Below the pieces are notes generated by a model. It did not search any database, was not told the origin of the DNA, and was given only the letters and a program-made list of their open reading frames with translations. Both the position numbers and the translations under genes were made by a program. From contig NZ_JAHXZN010000002.1 of assembly GCF_019429485.1 (NCBI RefSeq), forward strand, positions 372,001 to 436,000: a stretch of DNA of 64,000 bases, written 5' to 3'. The stretch is from Sphingomonas citri (GTDB lineage Bacteria; Pseudomonadota; Alphaproteobacteria; Sphingomonadales; Sphingomonadaceae). Positions 44,296 through 52,257 of the stretch are shown here, in pieces (position 1 is the first letter of the stretch; each line of letters starts with the position of its first letter).

Positions 44296-45039
44296 GTGAT
44301 CGCCTACCTTCGCCTCGCCGCGCTCGTCGCCTGGCTGCTCCTCGCGCTGCTGCTTCACGGCCTATGGCGGTTGGTGCGCGCGCGCTCGCCCTGGCCGAGG
44401 CGCTTCCTCGGCGTCTCGGCGTGGCTGTTCGGCGCGCGCGTGCGCGTCCTCGGCACGCCGCTGCGACGCGACGCGGTGCTGCTCGCCAACCATCTCAGCT
44501 GGCTCGACATCCTCCTGCTCGCCGGCGCCAGCGGCTGCGCCTTCGTGGCCAAGGCCGAGCTGCGCGCGGCGCCGCTGGTCGGCTGGCTGAGCACGCTCAA
44601 CCGCACCGTCTTCGTCCGCCGCGGGGACCGGATCGGCGTCGCCGACCAGGTGGGCGCGCTGCGCACCGCGCTCGCCCGCGGCCAGCCGGTCGCGATCTTT
44701 CCCGAGGGCACGACGAGCGACGGCGCGACGCTGCTGCCGTTCAAGGCCGCGCTGCTCGCCGCGCTCGACCCGCCGCCGCCCGGACTGATGGTGCAGCCGG
44801 TGCGGATCGACTATGAGCCCGCCGCGCGCGCGCTCGCCTGGGTCGGCGACGAACCCGGCACCGCGCACGCGCGCCGCGTGCTCACCCGGCGCGGCACGTT
44901 CGTGGCGACGCTGCACTTCCTCGAAGCCTTCGCCCCCACCGGCGACCGCAAGGCGATCGCGGCCGAGGCGCGCCGCCGCATCCTGGCCGCGGGTAGCGAG
45001 GCGGACGCGTTTCCGGTAGAGCGCGCGCCATGTCCGTGA
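44296..45039 (+). CDS. plsC: lysophospholipid acyltransferase (PlsC-like)
   Basis: A 247-residue 1-acyl-glycerol-3-phosphate acyltransferase. Acyltransferase motif I is NHLSWLD (H-x4-D). Motif II is around [11 protein letters not shown], and motif III is FPEGTTSDG. An N-terminal helix ([20 protein letters not shown]) anchors it in the membrane. It starts at GTG 44296, in frame with the conserved region and just before the helix. It overlaps miaB by 10 bp. Confidence 0.9.
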   Translation: MIAYLRLAALVAWLLLALLLHGLWRLVRARSPWPRRFLGVSAWLFGARVRVLGTPLRRDAVLLANHLSWLDILLLAGASGCAFVAKAELRAAPLVGWLSTLNRTVFVRRGDRIGVADQVGALRTALARGQPVAIFPEGTTSDGATLLPFKAALLAALDPPPPGLMVQPVRIDYEPAARALAWVGDEPGTAHARRVLTRRGTFVATLHFLEAFAPTGDRKAIAAEARRRILAAGSEADAFPVERAPCP

Positions 45040-46367
45040 CTGCCAAGACCCCGCCCCAGACCTTCCACGTTAAGTCGTTCGGCTGTCAGATGAACGTCTA
45101 TGACGGCGAGCGCATGGCCGAGCTGATGGCGGCCGAGGGGCTGGTCGGCACCGCCGACGCCGACGCCGCCGACCTGGTGGTGCTCAACACCTGCCACATC
45201 CGCGAGAAGGCAACCGAGAAGGTCTATTCGGACATCGGCCGGCTGCGCAAGCGCGCGCGCGAGCGCGGCGCGGACGCGCCGATGATCGCGGTGGCGGGCT
45301 GCGTCGCGCAGGCCGAGGGCGAGGAGATCGTGCGCCGCGCCAAGGTCGACGTGGTGGTCGGCCCGCAATCCTATCACAACCTGCCCGAACTGGTCGCGCG
45401 CGCCGCGTCGGGCGAGGCCGCGCTCGACACCAACATGCCGCTCGCGTCCAAGTTCGCGCACCTGCCGGCGCGGCGCCGCGTCGGCGCGAGCGCCTTCCTC
45501 ACCGTGCAGGAGGGCTGCGACAAGTTCTGCACCTATTGCGTCGTGCCCTACACGCGCGGCGCCGAGGTGAGCCGGCCCTATGCGGCGATCCTCGACGAGG
45601 CGCGCGCGCTGGTCGACGCCGGCGCGCGCGAGATCACCCTGCTGGGGCAGAACGTCAACGCCTGGAGCGACGACGACGGGCGCGGGCTGCACGACCTGAT
45701 CGTCGCGCTCGACCGGCTGCCGGGGCTGGCGCGGATCCGCTACACCACCAGCCACCCCAACGACATGGCGCAGGGGCTGATCGAGGCGCACCGCGACGTC
45801 GCGTCGCTGATGCCCTTCCTCCACCTGCCGGTGCAGGCGGGCAGCGACCGCGTGCTCCGCGCGATGAACCGCGCGCACACGGTCGACGGCTATCTCCGCC
45901 TGCTCGACCGCGTCCGCGCGGTGCGGCCCGATATCGCGCTGTCGGGCGACTTCATCGTCGGCTTTCCCGGCGAGACTGAGGCCGAGTTCGCCGAGACGCT
46001 GCGGCTGGTCGACCGGGTCGGCTATGCGCAGGCGTTCAGCTTCAAATATTCGCCGCGCCCGGGCACGCCCGCCGCCGACCTCGCCGCGGCCGTGCCCGCG
46101 GAGGTGATGGACGAGCGGCTGCAGCGACTGCAGGCGGCGCTCAACCGCGACCAGGCCGCCTTCAACGCCGCATCGGTCGGGCGGCGCTGCACCTTGCTGA
46201 TCGAGCGGCGTGGCAAATTGCCCGGGCAGTGGCTCGGCAAGTCGCCGTGGCTCCAGTCGGTCCATCTCGTCGGCGACCATGCGATCGGCGATCTGGTCGA
46301 GGTGACGCTCGCCGCGGCGGGGCCGAACTCGCTCACCGGCGCGGTGGCGGTCCGCGACGCCGCCTGA
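45030..46367 (+). CDS. miaB: MiaB, tRNA-2-methylthio-N6-dimethylallyladenosine synthase
   Basis: A 445-residue radical-SAM methylthiotransferase for tRNA position 37. The N-terminal auxiliary-cluster cysteines are in SFGCQMN, NTCHIR and VAGCVAQ. The radical-SAM motif CxxxCxxC is CDKFCTYC near residue 166. The C-terminal TRAM domain follows ([16 protein letters not shown]). All six cysteines are present. It partners with the t6A and rimI genes in a translation-related block. The 10-bp overlap with plsC places its ribosome-binding site inside that gene. Confidence 0.95.
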   Translation: MSVTAKTPPQTFHVKSFGCQMNVYDGERMAELMAAEGLVGTADADAADLVVLNTCHIREKATEKVYSDIGRLRKRARERGADAPMIAVAGCVAQAEGEEIVRRAKVDVVVGPQSYHNLPELVARAASGEAALDTNMPLASKFAHLPARRRVGASAFLTVQEGCDKFCTYCVVPYTRGAEVSRPYAAILDEARALVDAGAREITLLGQNVNAWSDDDGRGLHDLIVALDRLPGLARIRYTTSHPNDMAQGLIEAHRDVASLMPFLHLPVQAGSDRVLRAMNRAHTVDGYLRLLDRVRAVRPDIALSGDFIVGFPGETEAEFAETLRLVDRVGYAQAFSFKYSPRPGTPAADLAAAVPAEVMDERLQRLQAALNRDQAAFNAASVGRRCTLLIERRGKLPGQWLGKSPWLQSVHLVGDHAIGDLVEVTLAAAGPNSLTGAVAVRDAA

Positions 46368-46448
46368 GGCGAAGGGTGGCGTAGCACACCACGCGTGCAA
46401 CTTCGCGAGGCGAGACCCCGCGAGAGCTCACCGCTGTTATCAACCACT

Positions 46449-46542
46449 GTCATCCCGGCCTTGAGCCGGGATCCATGGTCCCGCGAGAACAACAGCTGAG
46501 GCGCGCGTCGCACGAGGGATGCCGGGTCAAGCCCGGCATGAC
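46449..46542. repeat. 94-bp palindromic repeat doublet, copy 5
   Basis: The element starts GTCATCCCGGCCTTGAGCCG and ends GGGTCAAGCCCGGCATGAC. The stems are CCCGGC/GCCGGG rather than CCTGAA/TTCAGG as in copy 1, which keeps pairing. It lies between miaB and the convergent ridA. Confidence 0.88.
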
Positions 46543-46653
46543 GATGTGGGCGCACCATGGCCTCGCAAAGCGGTCGGAACGTGGCGACGTCAAACAATGC
46601 GACCACCTTTCCCACTCAAAGCCGCGGCCCGCGCCAGGGCATGATCGGCCGGC

Positions 46654-47046
46654 CTAGGACCGCAGCCGCGCCACCACCTTGATCTCGAAATCGAAGCCCG
46701 CGAGCCAGGTAACGCCGACCGCGGTCCAGGTCGGATAGGGCGCGGCGCCGAAGACCTCCCCCTTCACCTTCATGATCGTCTCGAACTGCGTCGCCGGATC
46801 GGTGTGGAAGGTCGAGACGTCGACCACGTCGTCGAAGTCGAGCCCGGCCGCGCCCAGCACGTTCGCGAGATTGGCGAAGGCGCGCCGCACCTGCGCCTCG
46901 AACTCGGGCTCGGGCGAGCCGTCGTCGCGGCTGCCGACCTGGCCGGAGACGAAGAGCAGGTTGCCCGCGCGTACCGCGGGAGAATAGCCGTGCGCGTCAT
47001 AGAGCGCATGGCGATGCGGCAGGTCGACGACGTCACGCTGGCTCAT
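46654..47046 (-). CDS. RidA-family protein (YjgF/YER057c/UK114)
   Basis: A 130-residue trimeric-type RidA protein. Members hydrolyse reactive enamine/imine intermediates released by PLP enzymes. Motifs include the N-terminal YSPAVRAGNLLFVSGQVG and the C-terminal PYPTWTAVGVTWLAG. The catalytic Arg of true RidA (in RTCV-like motif) is replaced by a different sequence here, so this is a RidA-like subgroup whose substrate is unknown. The start at 47046 is taken because the longer frame would run through the operator boxes. It is divergent from a TetR regulator. Confidence 0.85.
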   Translation of the reverse strand: MSQRDVVDLPHRHALYDAHGYSPAVRAGNLLFVSGQVGSRDDGSPEPEFEAQVRRAFANLANVLGAAGLDFDDVVDVSTFHTDPATQFETIMKVKGEVFGAAPYPTWTAVGVTWLAGFDFEIKVVARLRS

Positions 47047-47091
47047 CGGTCTTCTCCTCTTGCGCAGGCACTGGATCACGCCTGCCACTTG

Positions 47092-47152
47092 ACATACGCT
47101 GCGTAGGTTAAGGCATACGCGCCGTATGTCAACTCGCATACGTCACGTATGC
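47092..47152. promoter_or_regulatory. three-box TetR operator in the ridA/tetR divergent promoter
   Basis: Box A 47093-47107 is CATACG-ctg-CGTAGG (one mismatch). Box B 47114-47128 is CATACG-cgc-CGTATG. Box C 47136-47152 is GCATACG-tca-CGTATGC. The centres are 21 and 23 bp apart, about two helical turns. This repeated palindrome is the expected binding array for the adjacent TetR-type repressor. No other gene lies between the two starts. Confidence 0.8.
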
Positions 47153-47169
47153 CAGGGAGACGATCCGAG

Positions 47170-47757
47170 ATGGCGGGACGCCGTGCCGAGACCACCGAGG
47201 CGAACCGGACGCGACTTCTCGCGGCCGCGCGCGCCGCCTTCGCCGAGCACGGCTACGCCGGCGCCTCGATGGACGAGCTGACCGCGGCCGCGGGGCTGAC
47301 GCGCGGCGCGCTCTATCACGGCTTCGGCGACAAGAGGGGCCTGCTCGCCGCCGTGGTCGCGCAGATCGACGGGGAGATGGCCGCGCGCGCGCGCGCGGCG
47401 GCGGCCTCCGCCCGCGACGATTGGGACGCGCTGCTCGCCGAGGCCGCCGCCTATATCGAGATGGCGCTCGATCCCGAGGTGCGTCGCATCGTGCTGCTCG
47501 ACGGTCCCGCCGTGCTGGGCGACCCGTCGCGCTGGCCGAGCCAGAACGCCTGCCTCGCCGAGACGCGGGACACGGTGGCACGCCTCGTCGCCGCCGGGAC
47601 GATGCGCGCGGTCGACGTCGAGGCGGCGGCGCGGCTGCTGAGCGGTGCCGCGCTCAACGCCGCCCTGTGGGTGGCGGCGAGCGAGGCGCCTGACGTCGCG
47701 CTGCCGCGCGCCCTCGACGCCTACGCGCTGATGGCCGAGGGGCTGCGCGCGCGCTGA
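47170..47757 (+). CDS. TetR-family transcriptional regulator
   Basis: A 195-residue repressor-like protein. The N-terminal HTH is complete: TRLLAAARAAFAEHGYAGASMDELTAAAGLTRGALYHGFGDKRGLLAAVV. The C-terminal ligand-binding region resembles a TetR_C group (EVRRIVLLDGPAVLGDPSRW). I prefer ATG 47170 (MAGRRAETT) because the alternative ATG 47149 lies inside operator box C. It is divergent from a RidA-like gene and likely controls it and itself. Confidence 0.85.
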   Translation: MAGRRAETTEANRTRLLAAARAAFAEHGYAGASMDELTAAAGLTRGALYHGFGDKRGLLAAVVAQIDGEMAARARAAAASARDDWDALLAEAAAYIEMALDPEVRRIVLLDGPAVLGDPSRWPSQNACLAETRDTVARLVAAGTMRAVDVEAAARLLSGAALNAALWVAASEAPDVALPRALDAYALMAEGLRAR

Positions 47758-47813
47758 CCCATGCCGGCGCGAGGTGCTGGACGCGCTCGCGCGGCGGGAC
47801 GAGGCTGCGCGTC

Positions 47814-48692
47814 GTGATCGGCGCGCTCCCTCCGACCCTGATGATCCGCTGCCTGCTCGCCGACCTGCTCGCCGGCGTGATCGCCGACCTGACCCCGGTG
47901 CTCGGCGCGCGGGTCGAGCGGGTGCTGATCTACCTGCTGCTGTTGCGCCGCACGCTGGACGGCGCGCGGCCGACCCCGGTGCTCGGCGTCGGGGAGACGC
48001 TGGCCATGCCGTTCGAGACGGCGCGCCGTCACGTCGCCGCACTCGCCGCGGCAGGGCGGTGTCGCCGCGTCGCGGGCGGGATGATCGTCGCAGGCCGTCC
48101 GCTGGACGATCCAACGCTCGGGCCGCGCCTCGCGCGCGTCCACGATCGCACCGTCGCTCTGGTCGAGCGGCTCGCCGCAGCGGCGCTGCTACCCGTGCTC
48201 ACCGCCGTGCCGGGAGCCTATGACTGGACCGTGGGGCTGGCGATCGCGGTCGATCTCACGCTCGCCATCGCGGCGGCGGAACAGTGGCGCTGTGCCAAGC
48301 CGGTCGACCGCGTGCTCCTCGCCGCGTTACTGGCGGGCAATGCCGCGGCGATCACCGCCGATCCGGCCTTGTTCCGCCGCGCCGCGCCGCCGCACCAGCT
48401 CACACCGGGGTGGCGACCGGTGCGTGGCCGCCTCGTCGCGGAGGCGCTGCATCTGCCCGAGGCGACGGTACGGCGACGGTTCGTTAATCTCGGCGCGGCG
48501 GTGGAGGTGACCGCGGACGGCCTCGCCCTTCGCCCCGACTGGCTCACCGATGCCGCGGGCGAGGCGGTCGGCGCGGCGTTGAATGGCGCGCTGCGGCGTC
48601 ACCTCGCGCAGCTGGCGCGGCATCGGTTCCCGCTCGACGCGGCCGCCACGGCGTACCGTCGCGGCACGCCCGCATCGCTGAATTTCGGTTAG
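47814..48692 (+). CDS. hypothetical protein with two winged-HTH-like regions (292 aa)
   Basis: A 292-residue protein that I could not place in a family. Two HTH-like stretches are visible: LAMPFETARRHVAALAAAGRCRRVAGGMIVAG (about residues 63-94) and ALHLPEATVRRRFVNLGAAVEVTADGLALR (about 213-242). The segment between them is hydrophobic and Ala-rich (ALLPVLTAVPGAYDWTVGLAIAVDLTLAIAAAEQ), either a membrane segment pair or a packed helical core. A GTG start with GAGG upstream is used; an ATG at 47841 is possible. It lies downstream of the TetR gene (56 bp) and just before phoH, and could be a transcription regulator of the local cluster. Confidence 0.55.
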   Translation: MIGALPPTLMIRCLLADLLAGVIADLTPVLGARVERVLIYLLLLRRTLDGARPTPVLGVGETLAMPFETARRHVAALAAAGRCRRVAGGMIVAGRPLDDPTLGPRLARVHDRTVALVERLAAAALLPVLTAVPGAYDWTVGLAIAVDLTLAIAAAEQWRCAKPVDRVLLAALLAGNAAAITADPALFRRAAPPHQLTPGWRPVRGRLVAEALHLPEATVRRRFVNLGAAVEVTADGLALRPDWLTDAAGEAVGAALNGALRRHLAQLARHRFPLDAAATAYRRGTPASLNFG

Positions 48693-48819
48693 CCGCCCCG
48701 CGATTTCGGCTTGTCCGCCGCGTCGCGCCTGCCACACTCGCCGCGATGCCATTGCGTCACCGCCCCTCGCGCCTATCTCCCGCCTCAACCGGCGCGTCCG
48801 CCGCCGTGCAAGGAGCCGC

Positions 48820-49821
48820 ATGAGCCGAAAGCCCGTTCCCGCCCAATCCGGCGAGCGTTCCCGCGTCGAGCTGTTGTTCGACAAGCCCCAGCTGCTCAGC
48901 CAGCTGTTCGGCCAATATGACCAGCATCTGGTGGCGCTCGAGAACCGGCTCGGCGTCTATATCACCGCGCGCGGCAACCGCGTCGGGCTGGAGGGCACCG
49001 CCGAGCAGGTGGCGCTCGCGCGCGACACGCTCAACGACCTGTACCACCGCATCCAGCGCGGCGAGGAGGTCGACACCGGCCTGGTCGACGCCGCGATCGC
49101 GATGGCGGCCGAGCCGGTGCTCGACGGCATCATCCGCGCCGACTCGGGCAGCGGCGCGCCCTCGGTGATGATCCGCACGCGTAAGAAGACGATCGTGCCG
49201 CGCACCCCCGCGCAGGCACATTACATGCGCGAGCTGACCTCGCACGAGATGATCTTCGCGCTGGGGCCGGCGGGCACCGGCAAGACCTATATCGCGGTGG
49301 CGCAGGCGGTGTCGCAGCTGATCTCGGGCAGCGTGCAGCGGCTGATCCTGTCGCGCCCCGCGGTGGAGGCGGGCGAGAAGCTAGGCTTCCTGCCCGGCGA
49401 CATGAAGGAGAAGGTCGACCCCTATCTCCGCCCGCTGTACGACGCCCTGCACGACTGCCTCCCCGCCGAGCAGGTCGAGCGCCGCATTGCCAGCGGCGAG
49501 ATCGAGATCGCGCCGATCGCCTTCATGCGCGGCCGCACGCTGGCCGACGCCTTCGTGATCCTCGACGAGGCGCAGAACACCACGCCCGCGCAGATGAAGA
49601 TGTTCCTCACCCGCTTCGGCCAGAACAGCCGGATGGTGATCTGCGGCGACCCCAACCAGACCGATCTGCCCGGCGGCGTCCCCGCCAGCGGGCTGGCCGA
49701 CGCGACCTTCCGGCTGGAGGGCGTGGAGGGCATCTCTTTGTGCCGCTTCACCGCGGGCGACGTGGTGCGGCATCCGATCGTCGGGCGGATCGTGGAGGCG
49801 TACGAGGGCAAGGAGGCTTGA
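48820..49821 (+). CDS. phoH: PhoH-like ATPase (YbeZ)
   Basis: A 333-residue P-loop ATPase. An N-terminal KH-like region binds RNA (LENRLGVYITARGNRVGLEG). The Walker A motif is GPAGTGKTY, and Walker B is VILDEAQNTT. Sensor regions are ICGDPNQTDLPGG and CRFTAGDVVRHPIVGRIVEAY. It works with YbeY in rRNA processing or ribosome quality control. It is normally followed directly by ybeY, but here a vapBC pair intervenes. The length matches the family. Confidence 0.94.
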   Translation: MSRKPVPAQSGERSRVELLFDKPQLLSQLFGQYDQHLVALENRLGVYITARGNRVGLEGTAEQVALARDTLNDLYHRIQRGEEVDTGLVDAAIAMAAEPVLDGIIRADSGSGAPSVMIRTRKKTIVPRTPAQAHYMRELTSHEMIFALGPAGTGKTYIAVAQAVSQLISGSVQRLILSRPAVEAGEKLGFLPGDMKEKVDPYLRPLYDALHDCLPAEQVERRIASGEIEIAPIAFMRGRTLADAFVILDEAQNTTPAQMKMFLTRFGQNSRMVICGDPNQTDLPGGVPASGLADATFRLEGVEGISLCRFTAGDVVRHPIVGRIVEAYEGKEA

Positions 49822-49826
49822 TCCGG

Positions 49827-49856
49827 CGGGATATCCTTCTTGCCTAGACGGGATAT
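49827..49856. promoter_or_regulatory. repeated CGGGATAT motifs before vapB (candidate TA operator)
   Basis: CGGGATAT occurs at 49827-49834 and again at 49849-49856 (22 bp apart). The first copy is part of a GGATATCC palindrome (49829-49836). The motifs lie in the 46-bp gap between phoH and vapB, where a VapBC complex usually binds to autorepress. Confidence 0.4.
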
Positions 49857-49867
49857 ACGGAGGCATC

Positions 49868-50122
49868 ATGGGTGCGTTGTATATCAAGAACGACGAGACC
49901 GCCGATCTGGCACGCGAGGTGGCGGAGCTGCTGCACGTCACAAAGACCGCGGCGGTACATGACGCGCTGCTGCACCGACGAGACGCGCTGATGGCGGAGC
50001 GCGGGCGCACCATCCATGAGCGGCTCGACGCGTGGCGGGCCGCGCATCCGCTCGGCGAGGCCACCGGGCGCGAGGCGGACAAGGCCTTCTACGACTCGCT
50101 CAACGACGAGGACGGCGGTTGA
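49868..50122 (+). CDS. vapB: VapB-like type II antitoxin
   Basis: An 84-residue antitoxin of the Rv0623/VapB transcription-factor type. The N-terminal ribbon-helix-helix starts LYIKNDETADLAREVAELLHVTKTAAVHDAL. The C-terminal half (ERLDAWRAAHPLGEATGREADKAFYDSLNDEDGG) is the flexible toxin-neutralising part. It overlaps vapC by 4 bp and is preceded by a GGAGG ribosome-binding site (ACGGAGGCATC). It is inserted between phoH and ybeY. Confidence 0.9.
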   Translation: MGALYIKNDETADLAREVAELLHVTKTAAVHDALLHRRDALMAERGRTIHERLDAWRAAHPLGEATGREADKAFYDSLNDEDGG

Positions 50123-50517
50123 CCGTCTTCATCGACGCCTCGGCGCTGGTGGCGATCGCGACGGGGGAGCCGGACGCGCGCGAGCTGGAGGCTAACTTCG
50201 GCGCGGCAGAGCGACGGCTCTCCTCTCCGATCGCGCTCTGGGAGACGGCGCGAGCGGTGGCGTACGAGCGAAAGATAACGATCGACGACGCCTATGCGGA
50301 ATTGACGACGCTGTTGCACGAATTCGCGGTCGATCTCGTGGCGATCGGCGAGGCGGAGGCGGTCGCGGCGATCGCGGCCCACGCTCGTTACGGCCAGGGC
50401 ACTGGTCACCCGGCGCGACTCAACATGGGCGATTGTTTCGCTTATGCCTGCGCCAAGACCCATGGCGCCGCCCTGCTCTACAAGGGCGACGATTTCTCGC
50501 ACACGGACCTCGCCTGA
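50119..50517 (+). CDS. vapC: VapC PIN-domain ribonuclease toxin
   Basis: A 132-residue PIN-domain toxin. The acidic catalytic quartet is present: Asp in VFIDASALVAI, Glu in LWETARAVAYE, Asp in LNMGDCFAYACAKTHG, and Asp in YKGDDF. The TTG start overlaps the vapB stop (TTGA). It ends 1 bp before the ybeY ATG. All active residues are kept, so it is likely functional; the RNA target is unknown (VapC toxins often cleave tRNA or 23S rRNA). Confidence 0.9.
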   Translation: MTVFIDASALVAIATGEPDARELEANFGAAERRLSSPIALWETARAVAYERKITIDDAYAELTTLLHEFAVDLVAIGEAEAVAAIAAHARYGQGTGHPARLNMGDCFAYACAKTHGAALLYKGDDFSHTDLA

Positions 50518-50518
50518 C

Positions 50519-51028
50519 ATGATCCACGTCGAACTCACCCGCGAGGAAGCCTGGCCCGACGAGGCGTGGGAGCAGCGCGCGCTCGCCGCCACCCGCGCCG
50601 CGGTGGCGCATACCCCACACGGCGAGCTGCTCACCACCCGCGCCGCGGTGGAGGTGAGCGTGCGGCTCACCGACGACGCCGAGGTCCACGCGCTCAACCG
50701 CCAGTATCGCGGCAAGGACAAGCCCACCAACGTGCTGTCCTTCCCGATGGTGCAGCCCGACCTGCTCGCCACCGTGAGCCAGAACTCGGACGACGGCGAG
50801 CTGCTGCTCGGCGACATCGTGCTCGCGCACGGCGTCTGCGCGCGCGAGGCGGCGGAGCGCGGGATCGCGGTCGCCGATCATTTCACCCACCTTGTGGTGC
50901 ACGGCACGCTGCATCTGCTAGGCTATGACCATATGACCGACGAAGAGGGGGACGCGATGGAGGAGATCGAGCGCGCCGCGCTCGCCGATCTCGGCGTCGC
51001 CGACCCCTATCTCATACGCGAGGACTGA
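50519..51028 (+). CDS. ybeY: YbeY, endoribonuclease for rRNA maturation
   Basis: A 169-residue single-strand RNase used in 16S rRNA 3'-end maturation and ribosome quality control. The zinc site is HGTLHLLGYDH (H-x3-H-x5-H). The N-terminal region has VSVRLTDDAEVHALNRQYRGKDKPTNVLSFP, the usual YbeY signature. It begins 1 bp after vapC. The conserved neighbours phoH and corC support it. Confidence 0.95.
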   Translation: MIHVELTREEAWPDEAWEQRALAATRAAVAHTPHGELLTTRAAVEVSVRLTDDAEVHALNRQYRGKDKPTNVLSFPMVQPDLLATVSQNSDDGELLLGDIVLAHGVCAREAAERGIAVADHFTHLVVHGTLHLLGYDHMTDEEGDAMEEIERAALADLGVADPYLIRED

Positions 51029-51037
51029 CGAACGGCG

Positions 51038-51952
51038 ATGGCCGACGACCGAAGTAGCGCCGGTAACGGCGACCACCACCACGAACCCGGCATCTGGTCG
51101 GGCCTGCGCAACCTCATCTTCGGCGAACCGCACGAGGCGACGCTGCGCGAGGTGCTCGAGAAGGCGATCGACCGTTACGAGGAAGACCCGGCGCCCGATC
51201 TGAAGGGCGATCTCACCCCGCTCGAGCGCCAGATGGTGCGCAACCTGCTCCACTTCAGCGAGCGCGACGCGGGGGGCATCGGCGTGCCGCGCGCCGACGT
51301 GGTGGCGGTGGAGGAGGCGACCAGCTTCGCGCACCTGGTCGAGGTATTCGCCGAGGCGGGGGTGAGCCGCCTGCCGGTCTACCGCGAGAACCTCGACCAC
51401 ATTATCGGCATGGTCCATATCAAGGACGTGTTCGCCATCCTCGCCCGCGGCGGCGAGCCGCCCGCGACGATCGCGGCGCTGATCCGCCAGCCTTTGTACG
51501 TGCCGATGAGCCGCGGCGCGCTCGACCTGCTCGCCGACATGCGCCAGTCGCGCATCCACCTCGCGGTGGTGCTGGACGAATATTCCGGCACCGAGGGGCT
51601 GGTGACGATCGAGGACCTGATCGAGGAGATTGTCGGCGAGATCGAGGACGAGCACGACGACGCCCCCGAGGTGCTGCTCGTCCCGCTCGACGGCGGCGCC
51701 TGGGAGGCCGACGCACGCGTCGAGCTGGAGGACGTCGGCGAGACCGTCGACGCGCGGCTCGCCGAGGCGGAGAGCGACGTCGACACGATCGGCGGCCTCG
51801 CCGCGGTGCTCGCCGGACGCGTGCCCGAGGCGGGCGAGTGCGTCGATCACCCGAGCGGGTGGCGGATCGAGGTGGTCGACGCCGACTCGCGCCGGATCAA
51901 CCGGCTGCGCCTTCACCCCCCGGTGCCGGAGCCGGAGGACGTCGACGCCTGA
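51038..51952 (+). CDS. corC: CorC-like CBS-domain protein (hemolysin/TlyC family)
   Basis: A 304-residue cytoplasmic protein with two tandem CBS domains (residues about 70-200; VPRADVVAVEEATSFAHLVEVF, RLPVYRENLDHIIGMVHIKDVF, HLAVVLDEYSGTEGLVTIEDLIEEIVGEI). A C-terminal CorC_HlyC transporter-associated domain follows (DTIGGLAAVLAGRVPEAGECV). It is linked to magnesium and cobalt efflux in E. coli. It follows ybeY by 9 bp. The apolipoprotein N-acyltransferase gene lnt, which normally follows corC, is not present next to it here. Confidence 0.9.
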   Translation: MADDRSSAGNGDHHHEPGIWSGLRNLIFGEPHEATLREVLEKAIDRYEEDPAPDLKGDLTPLERQMVRNLLHFSERDAGGIGVPRADVVAVEEATSFAHLVEVFAEAGVSRLPVYRENLDHIIGMVHIKDVFAILARGGEPPATIAALIRQPLYVPMSRGALDLLADMRQSRIHLAVVLDEYSGTEGLVTIEDLIEEIVGEIEDEHDDAPEVLLVPLDGGAWEADARVELEDVGETVDARLAEAESDVDTIGGLAAVLAGRVPEAGECVDHPSGWRIEVVDADSRRINRLRLHPPVPEPEDVDA

Positions 51953-52257
51953 GGCGCATCGCGGCGAAGCGAGGCAGGTCGGGGTTGCCCCGTAGCGGCG
52001 GGTTGCGCTAGCCCGAAGCGAGGGTTCGGGGGCGGTCCGCCGCTCCCCACGCGACCGACCACGTCAGCCCTTCGGGTCGCCCGACAGGCAGCTGGGTCGG
52101 GGGTCGCCGGCGTGCCCCCCACGCCGGCGGCCCAACCTCGCCGGCGGCTCTTGCCTAAGCGCACGCCTCTTCGGCCGCCGATCTCAACGATTTATTTACC
52201 TCTTTGCAGTCTAATCGCGGCGCTGCCCGCGTCATGCGCGGGGCTCGGAGGTGTTCG
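51953..52257. other. intergenic stretch with palindromes, including a 10-bp-stem hairpin
   Basis: No gene. The region holds CGCCGGCGTG-ccccc-CACGCCGGCG (52105-52129), a perfect hairpin that may end the phoH-corC transcript, and other GC-rich inverted segments (GGTCGG/CCGACC near 52030-52100). The DUF1176 gene begins at 52258 with GGAGGT 6 bp upstream. Confidence 0.6.
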
